From contig CAAGMI010000031.1 in NCBI GenBank assembly GCA_900771005.1, positions 1 to 10,738 of the forward strand: DNA of 10,738 nt, given 5' to 3'. Positions 1-6,883 of this stretch are shown here, in pieces (positions within the stretch are counted from its first letter, which is position 1; each line of letters opens with the position of its first letter). Origin of the DNA: Rikenellaceae bacterium (GTDB taxonomy: Bacteria > Bacteroidota > Bacteroidia > Bacteroidales > UBA932). The notes below the pieces were generated by a model. The model had not been told where the DNA came from. It saw nothing but the letters and a program-made list of their open reading frames with translations, and searched no databases. Made by a program: the position numbers and the translations under genes.

Positions 1-16
1 CCTTAATTCCGCAGCG
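1..16 (+). repeat. IS left terminal inverted repeat
   Basis: The sequence is CCTTAATTCCGCAGCG and it matches the right end of the element perfectly in inverted orientation. The match stops abruptly at base 17. A close copy (14 of the first 15 bases) also forms the left end of the MITE at 6751. Confidence 0.93.
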
Positions 17-38
17 GAACTGTGATTAAAACTCTGTA

Positions 39-71
39 AAATCCTGAGCAACAAAATGTTGCCCAGGATTT
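39..71 (+). terminator. Subterminal hairpin of the IS, possibly blocking read-in transcription
   Basis: Arms AAATCCTGAGCAACA (39-53) and TGTTGCCCAGGATTT (57-71) form a 15-bp stem with a single A-C mismatch (47/63) and a three-base AAA loop. The T-rich stretch TTGGTTTTG follows. It lies upstream of the likely transposase start site, so only transcripts entering from outside the IS would contain it. By analogy with other insertion sequences it could stop such transcripts or hide translation signals; that role is inference. The MITE at 6751 keeps both outer arm segments at the same distance from its end. Confidence 0.6.
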
Positions 72-100
72 GGTTTTGTCAGAAATTTCACCTATATTAG
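69..100 (+). promoter_or_regulatory. Putative transposase promoter, Bacteroidetes type
   Basis: A -33-like TTTG (69-72) and a -7-like TATATTAG (93-100; consensus TAnnTTTG, one mismatch) are separated by 20 bp. This would start transcription near 106, about 20 bases before the ATG at 128. The -33 box overlaps the end of the subterminal hairpin. Confidence 0.45.
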
Positions 101-127
101 TGCTTTCTAACAAAAAAACTAACTGAC

Positions 128-1420
128 ATGGCAAAGTTACAAATAAAATCAGAAACAATCGCGACTTTCGGCGGAATTTTTTACGTGATGGACGTTTTTG
201 AGCGCCTCGGCCTCGGAAAGCTCATTGACTCAAGCCTCGGGGAGAGAGATTCGAGTTGGAACGCCTTCCGGTACGGCGAGGTGATCAAAACCCTCTTCTG
301 CAGCTATCTCTGCGGCGGCGACTGTCTTGAGGACATCAACATGCTCGCCCCCCAGTTCTCGCTCCGTCCCGGCATGCGTGTCCCGAACTCCGACACGGTG
401 GGCCGCGTGCTGAAGTCTCTGGCGACGGAGGACGTCTCCTACGCCTGCGAGGGTTCGGGGAAATCGTACCGCTTCAACACCGCCGAGAAGCTCAACACGC
501 TGCTGCTCAATATGATTAAGGCACTGGGGCTTCTCAAGGCCGGCGAGGAGGTCACGCTCGACTTCGACCATCAGTTCATCCCGGCCCACAAGTACGACGC
601 GGAGTATTCCTACAAGAAGGAGTTCGGCTATTTCCCGGGATGGGCGAGCGTGGGCGGCATCATCGTCGGGGGCGAAAACCGCGACGGCAACACCAACGTC
701 AGGTTCCATCAGGCGGACACGCTCGCACGCATAATGGACAGGGTGAGGAGCGTCCTGGGCGTCACCGTCAAGAGCTTCCGTGCCGACTGCGGCTCCTTCT
801 CGAAAGAGGTTGTCGAAACCGTCGAGCCGCGGTGTTCGCACTTCTACATCAGGGCCAGCAACTGCTCCTCGCGGTACGGGGAGTTCGGGGAGTCCGACGG
901 CTGGGAGAGCGCCGAGATCGACTATCAGAAGTGCGAACTCGCCTCCTTCGACTACGAGATGAACGGCTCCACATACCGCCTCGTGGTGCAGCGTTCGCCC
1001 AAGACGGAGGACGGGAAGGCCGTCACCGACATGTTCGGCACCGTGTATGTCTACAGGGCCGTCATCACCAACGACCGGGAGATGAGCGAGAGGGACGTCG
1101 TCCTCTTCTACAACAAGCGCGGCGAAAGCGAGAAAAACTTTGATATTCAGAACAATGACTTCGGATGGGCGCACCTGCCGTTCTCCTTTATGAACGAGAA
1201 CACCGTCTTCATGCTCGTCACCGCCATGCTGAAGAACTTCTTCATCCACCTCACCCGCATACTGAGCAAAAGCATCAAGGCCGTCAAGGAGACGAGCAGG
1301 CTCAAGAAGGTGCTCCTCCACTTCATCTGCGTCCCCGCCAAATGGATCAGGTCCGGACGCGGAAAGATACTCAAGCTGTTCACGGAACGCCGCTACTACG
1401 AGGAAATCTTCAGTTCCTGA
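128..1420 (+). CDS. IS1380-family DDE transposase, full length
   Basis: This 430-aa protein cuts and rejoins the ends of the surrounding IS. The likely catalytic triad is visible: the first Asp in VTLDFDHQ (D145 or D147), the second in SFRADCGSFSKE (D220), and the Glu in YNKRGESEKNFD (E335), which fits the Y-(2)-R-(3)-E signature of DDE transposases. Residues 80-100 (PGMRVPNSDTVGRVLK) are part of the N-terminal DNA-binding region. The C-terminal 40 residues are strongly basic. The frame is uninterrupted and the length is normal for the family, so the gene appears functional. The ATG at 128 follows a promoter-like pair of boxes. Long open frames on the other strand are by-products of its G+C-rich third positions. 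It reads in the same direction as the rnf operon 240 bases downstream. Confidence 0.93.
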   Translation: MAKLQIKSETIATFGGIFYVMDVFERLGLGKLIDSSLGERDSSWNAFRYGEVIKTLFCSYLCGGDCLEDINMLAPQFSLRPGMRVPNSDTVGRVLKSLATEDVSYACEGSGKSYRFNTAEKLNTLLLNMIKALGLLKAGEEVTLDFDHQFIPAHKYDAEYSYKKEFGYFPGWASVGGIIVGGENRDGNTNVRFHQADTLARIMDRVRSVLGVTVKSFRADCGSFSKEVVETVEPRCSHFYIRASNCSSRYGEFGESDGWESAEIDYQKCELASFDYEMNGSTYRLVVQRSPKTEDGKAVTDMFGTVYVYRAVITNDREMSERDVVLFYNKRGESEKNFDIQNNDFGWAHLPFSFMNENTVFMLVTAMLKNFFIHLTRILSKSIKAVKETSRLKKVLLHFICVPAKWIRSGRGKILKLFTERRYYEEIFSS

Positions 1421-1449
1421 CGCGCCTTACTTACCGCCCCCTTGTTTGA

Positions 1450-1473
1450 CCCCCCATTCACTTGGGTGGGGGG
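1450..1473 (+). other. G/C-rich hairpin after the transposase gene
   Basis: CCCCCCA (1450-1456) pairs perfectly with TGGGGGG (1467-1473) around a 10-base loop, 30 bases after the transposase stop. No T-tract follows at once (AGTTGTG), so it is not a textbook terminator, although a short T run appears at about 1494. The remaining bases up to 1587 hold no gene that I can recognise. Confidence 0.4.
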
Positions 1474-1587
1474 AGTTGTGCCCATACCTTTGCTTTTTCC
1501 TTACAACGGCTCACCCGTATGGCGAAAACGCACACGGAAGGGGGGCTGAATCACACCTGTTTTTATTTTGAACTGACAAAATGTTTT

Positions 1588-1603
1588 CGCTGCGGAATTA
1601 AGG
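1588..1603 (-). repeat. IS right terminal inverted repeat
   Basis: CGCTGCGGAATTAAGG is the exact reverse complement of bases 1-16. Its last base is followed by ATAATAATAAT and then by the T-tract and -7 box of the rnf promoter. The last 15 bases are identical to the right end of the MITE at 6845-6859. Confidence 0.93.
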
Positions 1604-1622
1604 ATAATAATAATTTTTTTCT

Positions 1623-1630
1623 TAAATTTG
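1623..1630 (+). promoter_or_regulatory. -7 element of the rnf operon promoter
   Basis: TAAATTTG is a perfect match to the Bacteroidetes -7 consensus TAnnTTTG and is preceded by a run of seven T. Transcription would begin near 1637, leaving about 26 bases before rnfB. The -33 box (TTTG) is expected near 1599-1602, but those bases read TTAA and belong to the IS right repeat. The native upstream half was therefore probably displaced by the insertion. The 19-mer TTTTTTTCTTAAATTTGCA occurs again at 10448-10466 in front of another open frame. Confidence 0.65.
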
Positions 1631-1662
1631 CAACGTGATATAATTGTTAAAAACAGAGTACG

Positions 1663-2535
1663 ATGAGCATTATTTTATCTTCCTTATTAGTTTTAGGTGT
1701 TTTGGGTGGCGTTTTAGCCGTGATATTGTTTTTTGTCGCCCAGAAATTCAAAGTGGAGGAAAACCCGAAGATCGACGAAGTGGAGTCGGTTTTGGCGGGG
1801 GCAAACTGCGGAGGCTGCGGTTTCGCCGGATGCCGCAAATTTGCCGAGGCCTGCGTCAAATCAGCCGAAGAGAAGAAGAGTCTCGAAGGACTCAACTGCG
1901 CAGGTTCGAATATGCAGACTGTCGCCGACATCCTCGGTCTCACGGTCGAGGCTGCCGAACCAAAAATCGCAGTCGTCAGATGCAGCGGCAGTTGCGACAA
2001 GGCTCCGGCCAAAGTGCATTACGAAGGTGCCGACATCTGCGCTTTCGCCAACACGCTTTACGCCGGCGGAAACGGCTGTCCCAACGGCTGCCTCGGCTTG
2101 GGCGACTGCGTTAAGAAATGCGCCTTCGACGCCCTTCATATCGACCCGAAAAGCGGCCTTCCCGTCGTTGACGAGGACAAATGCGTCGGCTGCGGAGCCT
2201 GCACGAAGACCTGTCCGAGAGGCATCATCGAAGTGCGCCCTAAAGGCAAGAACAACCGCCGCGTCTATGTCGGCTGCGTGAACACCGAGAAAGGCGCGAT
2301 AACGACGAAGCACTGCACCGTCGGCTGTATCGGCTGTGCGAAATGCTCCAAAGTATGCCCGTTCGAGGCAATCGAAATGCGCGGGACACTCGCCTACATC
2401 GACCCGGCCAAATGCAGGGCTTGCGGAAAATGCGTCGAAGAATGCCCGAGACACATCATTCAGAAAGTCAACTTCCCGCAGAAGCCGGCCAAAACCGTTG
2501 AGACACCTTCAGAAGAGAACAAAACAGAAAACTAA
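1663..2535 (+). CDS. rnfB: Ion-translocating electron transport complex subunit RnfB, multi-cluster form
   Basis: RnfB is the ferredoxin-side subunit of the Rnf complex and passes electrons into the membrane part. The 290-aa product begins with one membrane helix (about residues 4-26). An N-terminal iron-sulfur domain follows, with C49-x2-C52-x4-C57 and probably C79. Then come four ferredoxin-like cysteine sets: around C139-C153 (CPNGCLGLGDCVKKC), C174/C177/C180/C184, C218-C232 and C251/C254/C257/C261. This is the long, cluster-rich form found in Bacteroidales and clostridia, not the short form of proteobacteria. The C-terminal 20 residues are a hydrophilic tail. It is the first gene of the operon and rnfC starts six bases after its stop. 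There is no clear Shine-Dalgarno sequence before the ATG, which is normal for Bacteroidetes. Confidence 0.96.
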   Translation: MSIILSSLLVLGVLGGVLAVILFFVAQKFKVEENPKIDEVESVLAGANCGGCGFAGCRKFAEACVKSAEEKKSLEGLNCAGSNMQTVADILGLTVEAAEPKIAVVRCSGSCDKAPAKVHYEGADICAFANTLYAGGNGCPNGCLGLGDCVKKCAFDALHIDPKSGLPVVDEDKCVGCGACTKTCPRGIIEVRPKGKNNRRVYVGCVNTEKGAITTKHCTVGCIGCAKCSKVCPFEAIEMRGTLAYIDPAKCRACGKCVEECPRHIIQKVNFPQKPAKTVETPSEENKTEN

Positions 2536-2541
2536 CGAAAT

Positions 2542-3885
2542 ATGAATCCTATAAAGACATTTAATAAAGGTGGCGTCCATCCCGAGGAGAACAAACTCTC
2601 CAAAGACTCACCTATCGTGGTATTCCCAATTCCGGAACACGTCATCATCCCGATGGGACAGTGTCTCGGCGCACCGGCAGAGCCGATAGTGCAAAAAGGC
2701 GACAAAGTCAAGGCCGGACAGCTGATAGGCACGGCGAAAGGCTTCATCTCCGCCAACGTGCACTCGTCAGTCAGCGGAACAGTGAGTAAAATCGACCTCG
2801 TCATGGACCACACCGGCTACCGCAAACAGGCAGTCTTCATCGATGTCGAAGGCGATGAATGGGTCGATGGCGTCGATAACAGCGACACTCTCGTGAAAGA
2901 GATAAAGCTGACACGCGAAGAAATCATCGCGAGAGTGAAAGATTTCGGCATCGTCGGCATGGGCGGCGCTACATTCCCGACAAACGTCAAACTGTCGATA
3001 CCGCCTGACAAGAAGGCCGAATACGTCATCATCAACGCGGCCGAATGCGAACCTTATCTGACATGCGACAACAGACTCCTCCTTGAGAAGACGAAAGAGT
3101 TCCTCGTCGGCGTCAAAGTCGTGATGAAGGCCGTTGACGCACCGAAAGGCATCATCGGAATAGAGAGAAACAAGATGAGTGCGGCAAACCTCCTCGACAA
3201 GACGATCAAAGAAGACCCGTATTTCGCCGGCATCGAAGTTCAGCCGCTTGTCACGAAATATCCGCAAGGCGGCGAGAAACAAATCATCAAGGCCGTAACG
3301 GGACGCGAAGTGCCGTCAGGGAAACTCCCGATTGAGACGGGCTGCGTCGTGATAAACGTGGCATCGACGTATGCGATATACGAAGCCGTACAGAAAAACA
3401 AGCCCCTCGTGTCGCGCATCGTCACCGTGACGGGCAAATCGGTCAAGAAGCCGTCCAACTTCCTCACGAGGATAGGGACATCGGCGGATCTCCTCATCGA
3501 AGCCGCCGGCGGACTTCCTGAAGACACGGCCAACATCATCAACGGCGGCCCTATGATGGGCAAATCGGTGTCACAAACCGACTTCCCCGTCATCAAGGGA
3601 ACATCGGGAATCCTCCTCATGAGCGTCGCCGAGGCACAGCCGCGGAAAGTAAGCAACTGCATACGCTGCGGTAAATGCGTTCAAGCCTGCCCGATGGGAT
3701 TAGAGCCTTATTATCTCAACAAGGCTTCCAAACTGAATATGTTCGACGAGACGGAAAGCCACCACATCATGGACTGCATAGAATGCGGTTCGTGCGAGTT
3801 CACCTGCCCCGCCAACATCCCGCTTTTGGACTACATCCGTTTCGGCAAGGCCAAGACCGGAGCCATCATCCGCGCGAGAAAATAA
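2542..3885 (+). CDS. rnfC: Ion-translocating electron transport complex subunit RnfC
   Basis: RnfC is the peripheral, cytoplasmic subunit that reduces NAD+ (or oxidises NADH) through FMN. The 447-aa protein starts with the conserved GGVHPEENK segment (residues 10-18) and a barrel-sandwich region. The domain related to the 51-kDa NADH-binding subunit of complex I follows: GIVGMGGATFPT (136-147), NAAECEPYLTCD (165-176) and YPQGGEKQ (240-247). Two [4Fe-4S] sets lie near the C terminus, C373/C376/C379/C383 and C412/C415/C418/C422. The protein ends shortly after the second cluster (IIRARK), so it lacks the long repetitive C-terminal extension of gammaproteobacterial RnfC. It is co-transcribed with rnfB (6-bp gap) and rnfD (36-bp gap). 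Confidence 0.97.
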   Translation: MNPIKTFNKGGVHPEENKLSKDSPIVVFPIPEHVIIPMGQCLGAPAEPIVQKGDKVKAGQLIGTAKGFISANVHSSVSGTVSKIDLVMDHTGYRKQAVFIDVEGDEWVDGVDNSDTLVKEIKLTREEIIARVKDFGIVGMGGATFPTNVKLSIPPDKKAEYVIINAAECEPYLTCDNRLLLEKTKEFLVGVKVVMKAVDAPKGIIGIERNKMSAANLLDKTIKEDPYFAGIEVQPLVTKYPQGGEKQIIKAVTGREVPSGKLPIETGCVVINVASTYAIYEAVQKNKPLVSRIVTVTGKSVKKPSNFLTRIGTSADLLIEAAGGLPEDTANIINGGPMMGKSVSQTDFPVIKGTSGILLMSVAEAQPRKVSNCIRCGKCVQACPMGLEPYYLNKASKLNMFDETESHHIMDCIECGSCEFTCPANIPLLDYIRFGKAKTGAIIRARK

Positions 3886-3921
3886 AGAATTAAAAATAAA
3901 ATACTGTAAAAATAAGTTCAA

Positions 3922-4926
3922 ATGAATCAGTTTACGATATCGGGCTCGCCCCACGTACACGGAGATGAAAGCGTGAAAAAGATAATGTACACCGTTATCA
4001 TCGCGCTTATGCCGGCACTGCTCGTCTCCATTTATTTCTTCGGATTGGATGCCGTAAGGGTCACTCTCGTCTCCGTTGCGGCCTGCGTCTTATGCGAATG
4101 GCTCATCCAGAAATTCCTCATCAAGGGAGAATGCACCATTTGCGACGGCTCGGCAGCCCTCACGGGAATCCTCTTAGCCTTCAACGTTCCGGCGAATCTT
4201 CCGTCGTGGATGCTCGTCATCGGAGCCTTCGTGGCAATAGGAGTGGCGAAAATGTCGTTCGGAGGTCTCGGCAAGAACCCGTTCAATCCGGCACTCGTCG
4301 GACGCGTCTTTATGCTCATCTCCTTCCCCGAAGCGATGACGACTTGGCCGAAAGCACACGCCATCTTCGCCGAAAAGACCGTCACCGACGCGATAACGGG
4401 ACCAACGACCCTCGGCGTGATGAAGGAAGGCCTCGGAGCCGGCAAGACGACAGAAGAGATAATGAACCAACTCGCCGAAAACTACACCTATATCGACTCC
4501 CTCTTCGGGAACCGCGGAGGCTCACTCGGTGAGATGTGCGTCATCGCAATAATAATAGGTGCGATATTCCTCATCTGGCGCAAAGTCATTGACTGGCAGA
4601 CGCCTGTGACCATCACAGCCACCGTCTTCTGCTTCGCCGGATTGTTCTACCTAATCGACCCGATGCACTATGCTCACCCGTTGTTCCACGTCCTCAACGG
4701 AGGTCTTCTCTTCGGAGCCGTCTTCATGGCAACCGATATGGTGACATCGCCGATGACCATCCCGGGCAAAATCGTCTTCGCCTTGGGAATAGGACTTCTT
4801 ACCATAATAATACGTCTCTGGGGCGCATATCCCGAAGGAATGTCATTCGCGATTCTCATCATGAACGCGTTTGTGCCGCTCATCAACAAGGGATTCAAAC
4901 CCAAGAGGTTCGGAGTGATAAAATAG
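3922..4926 (+). CDS. rnfD: Ion-translocating electron transport complex subunit RnfD, FMN-binding membrane protein
   Basis: RnfD is an integral membrane subunit related to NqrB that takes part in electron transfer and ion translocation. In the 334-aa sequence hydrophobic helices are evident at about 21-39, 44-66, 79-110, 121-136, 207-222, 226-246, 252-270, 280-298 and 303-322. The N-terminal SGSPHVHGDESVKKIMY and GKNPFNPALVGRVF (117-130) are family hallmarks, as is ATDMVTSP (about 270-278). The segment DAITGPTTLG (156-165) occupies the place of the S/T-G-A-T flavinylation motif, making T162 the likely covalent FMN site. A proline stands where alanine is usual. No ApbE flavin transferase gene is present in the window, so the FMN must be attached by an enzyme encoded elsewhere. 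Confidence 0.96.
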   Translation: MNQFTISGSPHVHGDESVKKIMYTVIIALMPALLVSIYFFGLDAVRVTLVSVAACVLCEWLIQKFLIKGECTICDGSAALTGILLAFNVPANLPSWMLVIGAFVAIGVAKMSFGGLGKNPFNPALVGRVFMLISFPEAMTTWPKAHAIFAEKTVTDAITGPTTLGVMKEGLGAGKTTEEIMNQLAENYTYIDSLFGNRGGSLGEMCVIAIIIGAIFLIWRKVIDWQTPVTITATVFCFAGLFYLIDPMHYAHPLFHVLNGGLLFGAVFMATDMVTSPMTIPGKIVFALGIGLLTIIIRLWGAYPEGMSFAILIMNAFVPLINKGFKPKRFGVIK

Positions 4927-4954
4927 TTCAGTTTAACTTATAAACAAGATAGTT

Positions 4955-5527
4955 ATGGCAAAGAAGAAATCATCACTTGTAAATATGCTGATTGCGCTTT
5001 TCGTCATCACTTTGGTGTCGGGAGCGGTTCTCGGCAAGATATATATGCTGACGAAAGAGCCCATCGAAAATGCGAAAAAGGCAAAGACTGAAAACGCCGT
5101 CAAGGAAGTGCTTCCTGCGTTCAGCACTCTGAAAGAATATTCGGTTGAAGCTACTGACTTGAAAAAAGGCGACTTCATCATATTCCGCGAGGCTTATGAC
5201 GGAGACGGACTGCTTGTCGGAACCGCCATCGAGACAATCACCGACAAGGGCTTCGGCGGAAGAGTAAAACTCATGGTCGGGCTTCTTCCCGATATGACAA
5301 TCAACAAGATAAGCGTGCTTTCACAAGCTGAGACGCCAGGCCTCGGCGCAAAAATGACCGGCATCTTCAAAGACCAGTTCGACGGCAAGAAGGTGAACGG
5401 CGAGATGAAAGTTAAAAAAGACGGCGGCGATGTTGATGCTATAACGGCTGCGACAATCAGCTCGCGTGCCTTCTGCGATGCCGTCAACCGCGCGATAAAT
5501 TATTACAAACAAGAGAAAGGAGAATAA
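4955..5527 (+). CDS. rnfG: Ion-translocating electron transport complex subunit RnfG, covalent FMN protein
   Basis: RnfG is anchored by one N-terminal helix (about residues 8-28) and exposes its flavin domain on the outer face of the membrane. The 190-aa product contains the conserved SQAETPGLGAK (123-133) and the flavinylation motif DAITAATISSRA (161-172), in which T167 is the expected phosphoester-linked FMN site. The basic start MAKKKSS is in keeping with a cytoplasmic N terminus. It follows rnfD after 28 bases and its stop codon is two bases before rnfE, suggesting translational coupling. Length and motifs are normal and nothing is missing. Confidence 0.95.
   Translation: MAKKKSSLVNMLIALFVITLVSGAVLGKIYMLTKEPIENAKKAKTENAVKEVLPAFSTLKEYSVEATDLKKGDFIIFREAYDGDGLLVGTAIETITDKGFGGRVKLMVGLLPDMTINKISVLSQAETPGLGAKMTGIFKDQFDGKKVNGEMKVKKDGGDVDAITAATISSRAFCDAVNRAINYYKQEKGE
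5518..5522 (+). promoter_or_regulatory. Shine-Dalgarno-like sequence before rnfE
   Basis: AGGAG lies seven bases before the rnfE ATG, inside the last codons of rnfG. This is the only clear Shine-Dalgarno match before a gene in the window, and Bacteroidetes seldom depend on such sites. It may be a chance result of the Lys-Gly-Glu codons, or it may help the tightly coupled rnfG-rnfE start. Confidence 0.35.
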
Positions 5528-5529
5528 TC

Positions 5530-6123
5530 ATGGCTAACTGGAATAATTTGACAAAGGGCTTCATCAGGGAAAACCCCATTTTGGTTCTTCTTTTGGGATG
5601 CTGCCCCACCCTTGCGACGACAACGAACGCAATCAACGGCCTTTCAATGGGCTTGGCCGTGACGTTCGTCCTGATAATGTCGAATATATGCATCTCGCTG
5701 CTCAAGAACTTCATTCCCGACAAAGTCAGAATACCCTGCTTCATCGTGGTCATCGCCTCGTTCGTAACAGTCGTTCAGCTTGTTATGGAAGCCTATCTTC
5801 CGGCGATTTACGAGACTTTGGGGTTGTTCATCCCGCTCATCGTGGTCAACTGCATCGTGCTTGGCCGTGCCGAAGCCTACGCCTCGAAAAATCCCGTCGG
5901 CGCATCAATAGTTGACGGCCTCAGCATGGGACTCGGTTACGCCTTCGCCCTGACGCTTCTCGGCTGCATCCGCGAAATCTTAGGCAACGGCACCGTGTTC
6001 GACAGCCGCATCATCGGCGAGAACTACAACGTGCTCATCTTCGTGCTCGCACCCGGAGCCTTCATCGCGTTAGGCTACCTCATCGCACTTATGAATGTAA
6101 TCAGAAAGAAGTTTCAACTTTAA
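5530..6123 (+). CDS. rnfE: Ion-translocating electron transport complex subunit RnfE
   Basis: RnfE is a six-helix membrane protein that pairs with its inverted paralogue RnfA to hold an iron centre in the middle of the membrane, passing electrons across it. The 197-aa protein has the family start NLTKGFIRENPILVLLLGCC. C25 and C108 (in VVNCIVLGRAEAYAS) are at the positions known to bind the intramembrane iron-sulfur centre in this family. GRAEAYASKNP and DGLSMGLGYAFAL are strongly conserved. The gene begins two bases after rnfG and ends 13 bases before rnfA. Confidence 0.96.
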   Translation: MANWNNLTKGFIRENPILVLLLGCCPTLATTTNAINGLSMGLAVTFVLIMSNICISLLKNFIPDKVRIPCFIVVIASFVTVVQLVMEAYLPAIYETLGLFIPLIVVNCIVLGRAEAYASKNPVGASIVDGLSMGLGYAFALTLLGCIREILGNGTVFDSRIIGENYNVLIFVLAPGAFIALGYLIALMNVIRKKFQL

Positions 6124-6136
6124 TAAATTTTTAACT

Positions 6137-6715
6137 ATGGAATACAATTATCTGATAGTCTTTATCACCGCGATATTCGTAAACAACATCGTATTGTCGC
6201 AGTTCCTCGGAATCTGCCCATTCCTCGGCGTATCGAACAAAGTCTCAACATCACTCGGCATGGGTGCCGCCGTTATCTTCGTAATAACGTTGGCAACCAT
6301 CGTGACATGGTTGGTTCAGAGATACCTTCTCGTGCCGTTCGGCATTGAGTTTATGCAGACGATAGCCTTCATCCTCGTCATCGCCGCATTGGTGCAGATG
6401 GTGGAAATTATTTTGAAGAAGATCAGTCCGTCGCTTTATGCCGCGTTGGGCGTGTTTCTGCCGCTCATCACGACGAACTGCTGCGTTCTCGGTCTCGCCA
6501 TCCTCGTGATTCAGAAGGACTACGACCTCATTCAGGGAACATTTTACGCTTTATCCAACGCGATAGGATTTGCGCTCGCGCTCGTCATCTTCGCCGGAAT
6601 ACGCGAACAGACGGCTATGATGGAGGTGCCGAAAAGTCTCAAGGGAGCCCCTATTTCTCTCATCACGGCGGGAATCCTCGCGATGGCCTTTATGGGATTC
6701 GCCGGAATCGTGTAG
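6137..6715 (+). CDS. rnfA: Ion-translocating electron transport complex subunit RnfA
   Basis: RnfA is the second six-helix subunit that shares the intramembrane iron site with RnfE. The 192-aa product contains FVNNIVLSQFLGICPFLGVS (residues 14-33, with C27) and LITTNCCVLGLA (110-121). The Asn-Cys of the latter (N114-C115) is the counterpart of the N-C pair in RnfE. The C-terminal FAGIREQTAMMEVPKSLKGAPISL is characteristic of the family. It is the last gene of the operon. No stem-loop terminator is evident between its stop and the MITE 35 bases downstream, so the degenerate hairpin in the MITE may be the first structure that rnf transcripts meet. Confidence 0.96.
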   Translation: MEYNYLIVFITAIFVNNIVLSQFLGICPFLGVSNKVSTSLGMGAAVIFVITLATIVTWLVQRYLLVPFGIEFMQTIAFILVIAALVQMVEIILKKISPSLYAALGVFLPLITTNCCVLGLAILVIQKDYDLIQGTFYALSNAIGFALALVIFAGIREQTAMMEVPKSLKGAPISLITAGILAMAFMGFAGIV

Positions 6716-6746
6716 AAAGACATTTACATAAAATCAAAAAAATCAA

Positions 6747-6750
6747 GAAT
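6747..6750. repeat. Target-site duplication, left copy (GAAT)
   Basis: GAAT immediately precedes the left terminal repeat of the MITE and recurs directly after the right one at 6860-6863. Four bases is within the range usual for IS1380-type insertions. Confidence 0.75.
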
Positions 6751-6859
6751 CCTTAATTTCGCAGCACTATGACATTTAATCTGACCTAAAATCCCAGGCA
6801 ATATCTTGTCGTTCAGGATTTCGCAAAGTTTAAATTACAATTTGGCTGCGGAATTAAGG
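6751..6859 (+). mobile_element. 109-bp MITE related to the IS1380-type element
   Basis: The terminal inverted repeats are CCTTAATTTCGCAGC (6751-6765) and GCTGCGGAATTAAGG (6845-6859), with one mismatch between them. They match the termini of the IS at 1-1603. The unit is flanked by a perfect 4-bp direct repeat GAAT (6747-6750 and 6860-6863), the target duplication expected of this family. There is no room for a gene. Bases 37-44 (TAAAATCC) and 64-71 (CAGGATTT) of the MITE sit at exactly the same offsets as in the IS left end, so it looks like a left end joined to a short right end of a related element. It should be mobilised in trans by such a transposase. Confidence 0.88.
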
Positions 6860-6863
6860 GAAT
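6860..6863. repeat. Target-site duplication, right copy (GAAT)
   Basis: This is the right partner of the GAAT at 6747-6750. It lies 20 bases before the ATG of the kinase gene, so the MITE landed in what was probably its promoter or leader. Confidence 0.75.
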
Positions 6864-6883
6864 TTTTCATTAAATCCACTAAT

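Larger units (their letters stand above)
1..1603 (+). mobile_element. Complete IS1380-family insertion sequence
   Basis: The element is bounded by 16-bp perfect inverted repeats, CCTTAATTCCGCAGCG at 1-16 and its reverse complement at 1588-1603. It encloses one full-length transposase gene, so it is probably an autonomous, active-looking copy. Repeats of this sequence and a single transposase of about 430 aa are typical of IS1380-family elements in Bacteroidales. The coding part is markedly richer in G+C than the AT-rich ends and than the DNA just outside, which suggests transfer from elsewhere. Because the left repeat starts at base 1, the left flank and hence the target duplication cannot be seen. 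The right flank starts ATAATAATAAT. The family assignment rests on the protein and the termini; the individual IS name needs a database. Confidence 0.9.

Noticed and set aside
230..1321. 363-aa open frame on the - strand across the transposase gene
   Set aside because: It is a shadow of the G+C-rich transposase gene; the translated product is acidic and repetitive and has no recognisable domain, while the + strand frame has the DDE motifs.
1450..1473. Intrinsic terminator of the transposase gene
   Set aside because: The stem is strong but no T-tract follows directly, so it is listed only as a hairpin.
1861..2454. 197-aa - strand frame opposite rnfB, and similar frames opposite rnfC and rnfD
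   Set aside because: They lie wholly within well-supported rnf genes in antisense, have no motifs and no promoter-like sequence in front of them.
6806..6883. N-terminal extension of the kinase to a TTG codon
   Set aside because: The added 26 residues are encoded by the MITE and its flank, and the kinase fold starts at the ATG at 6884.
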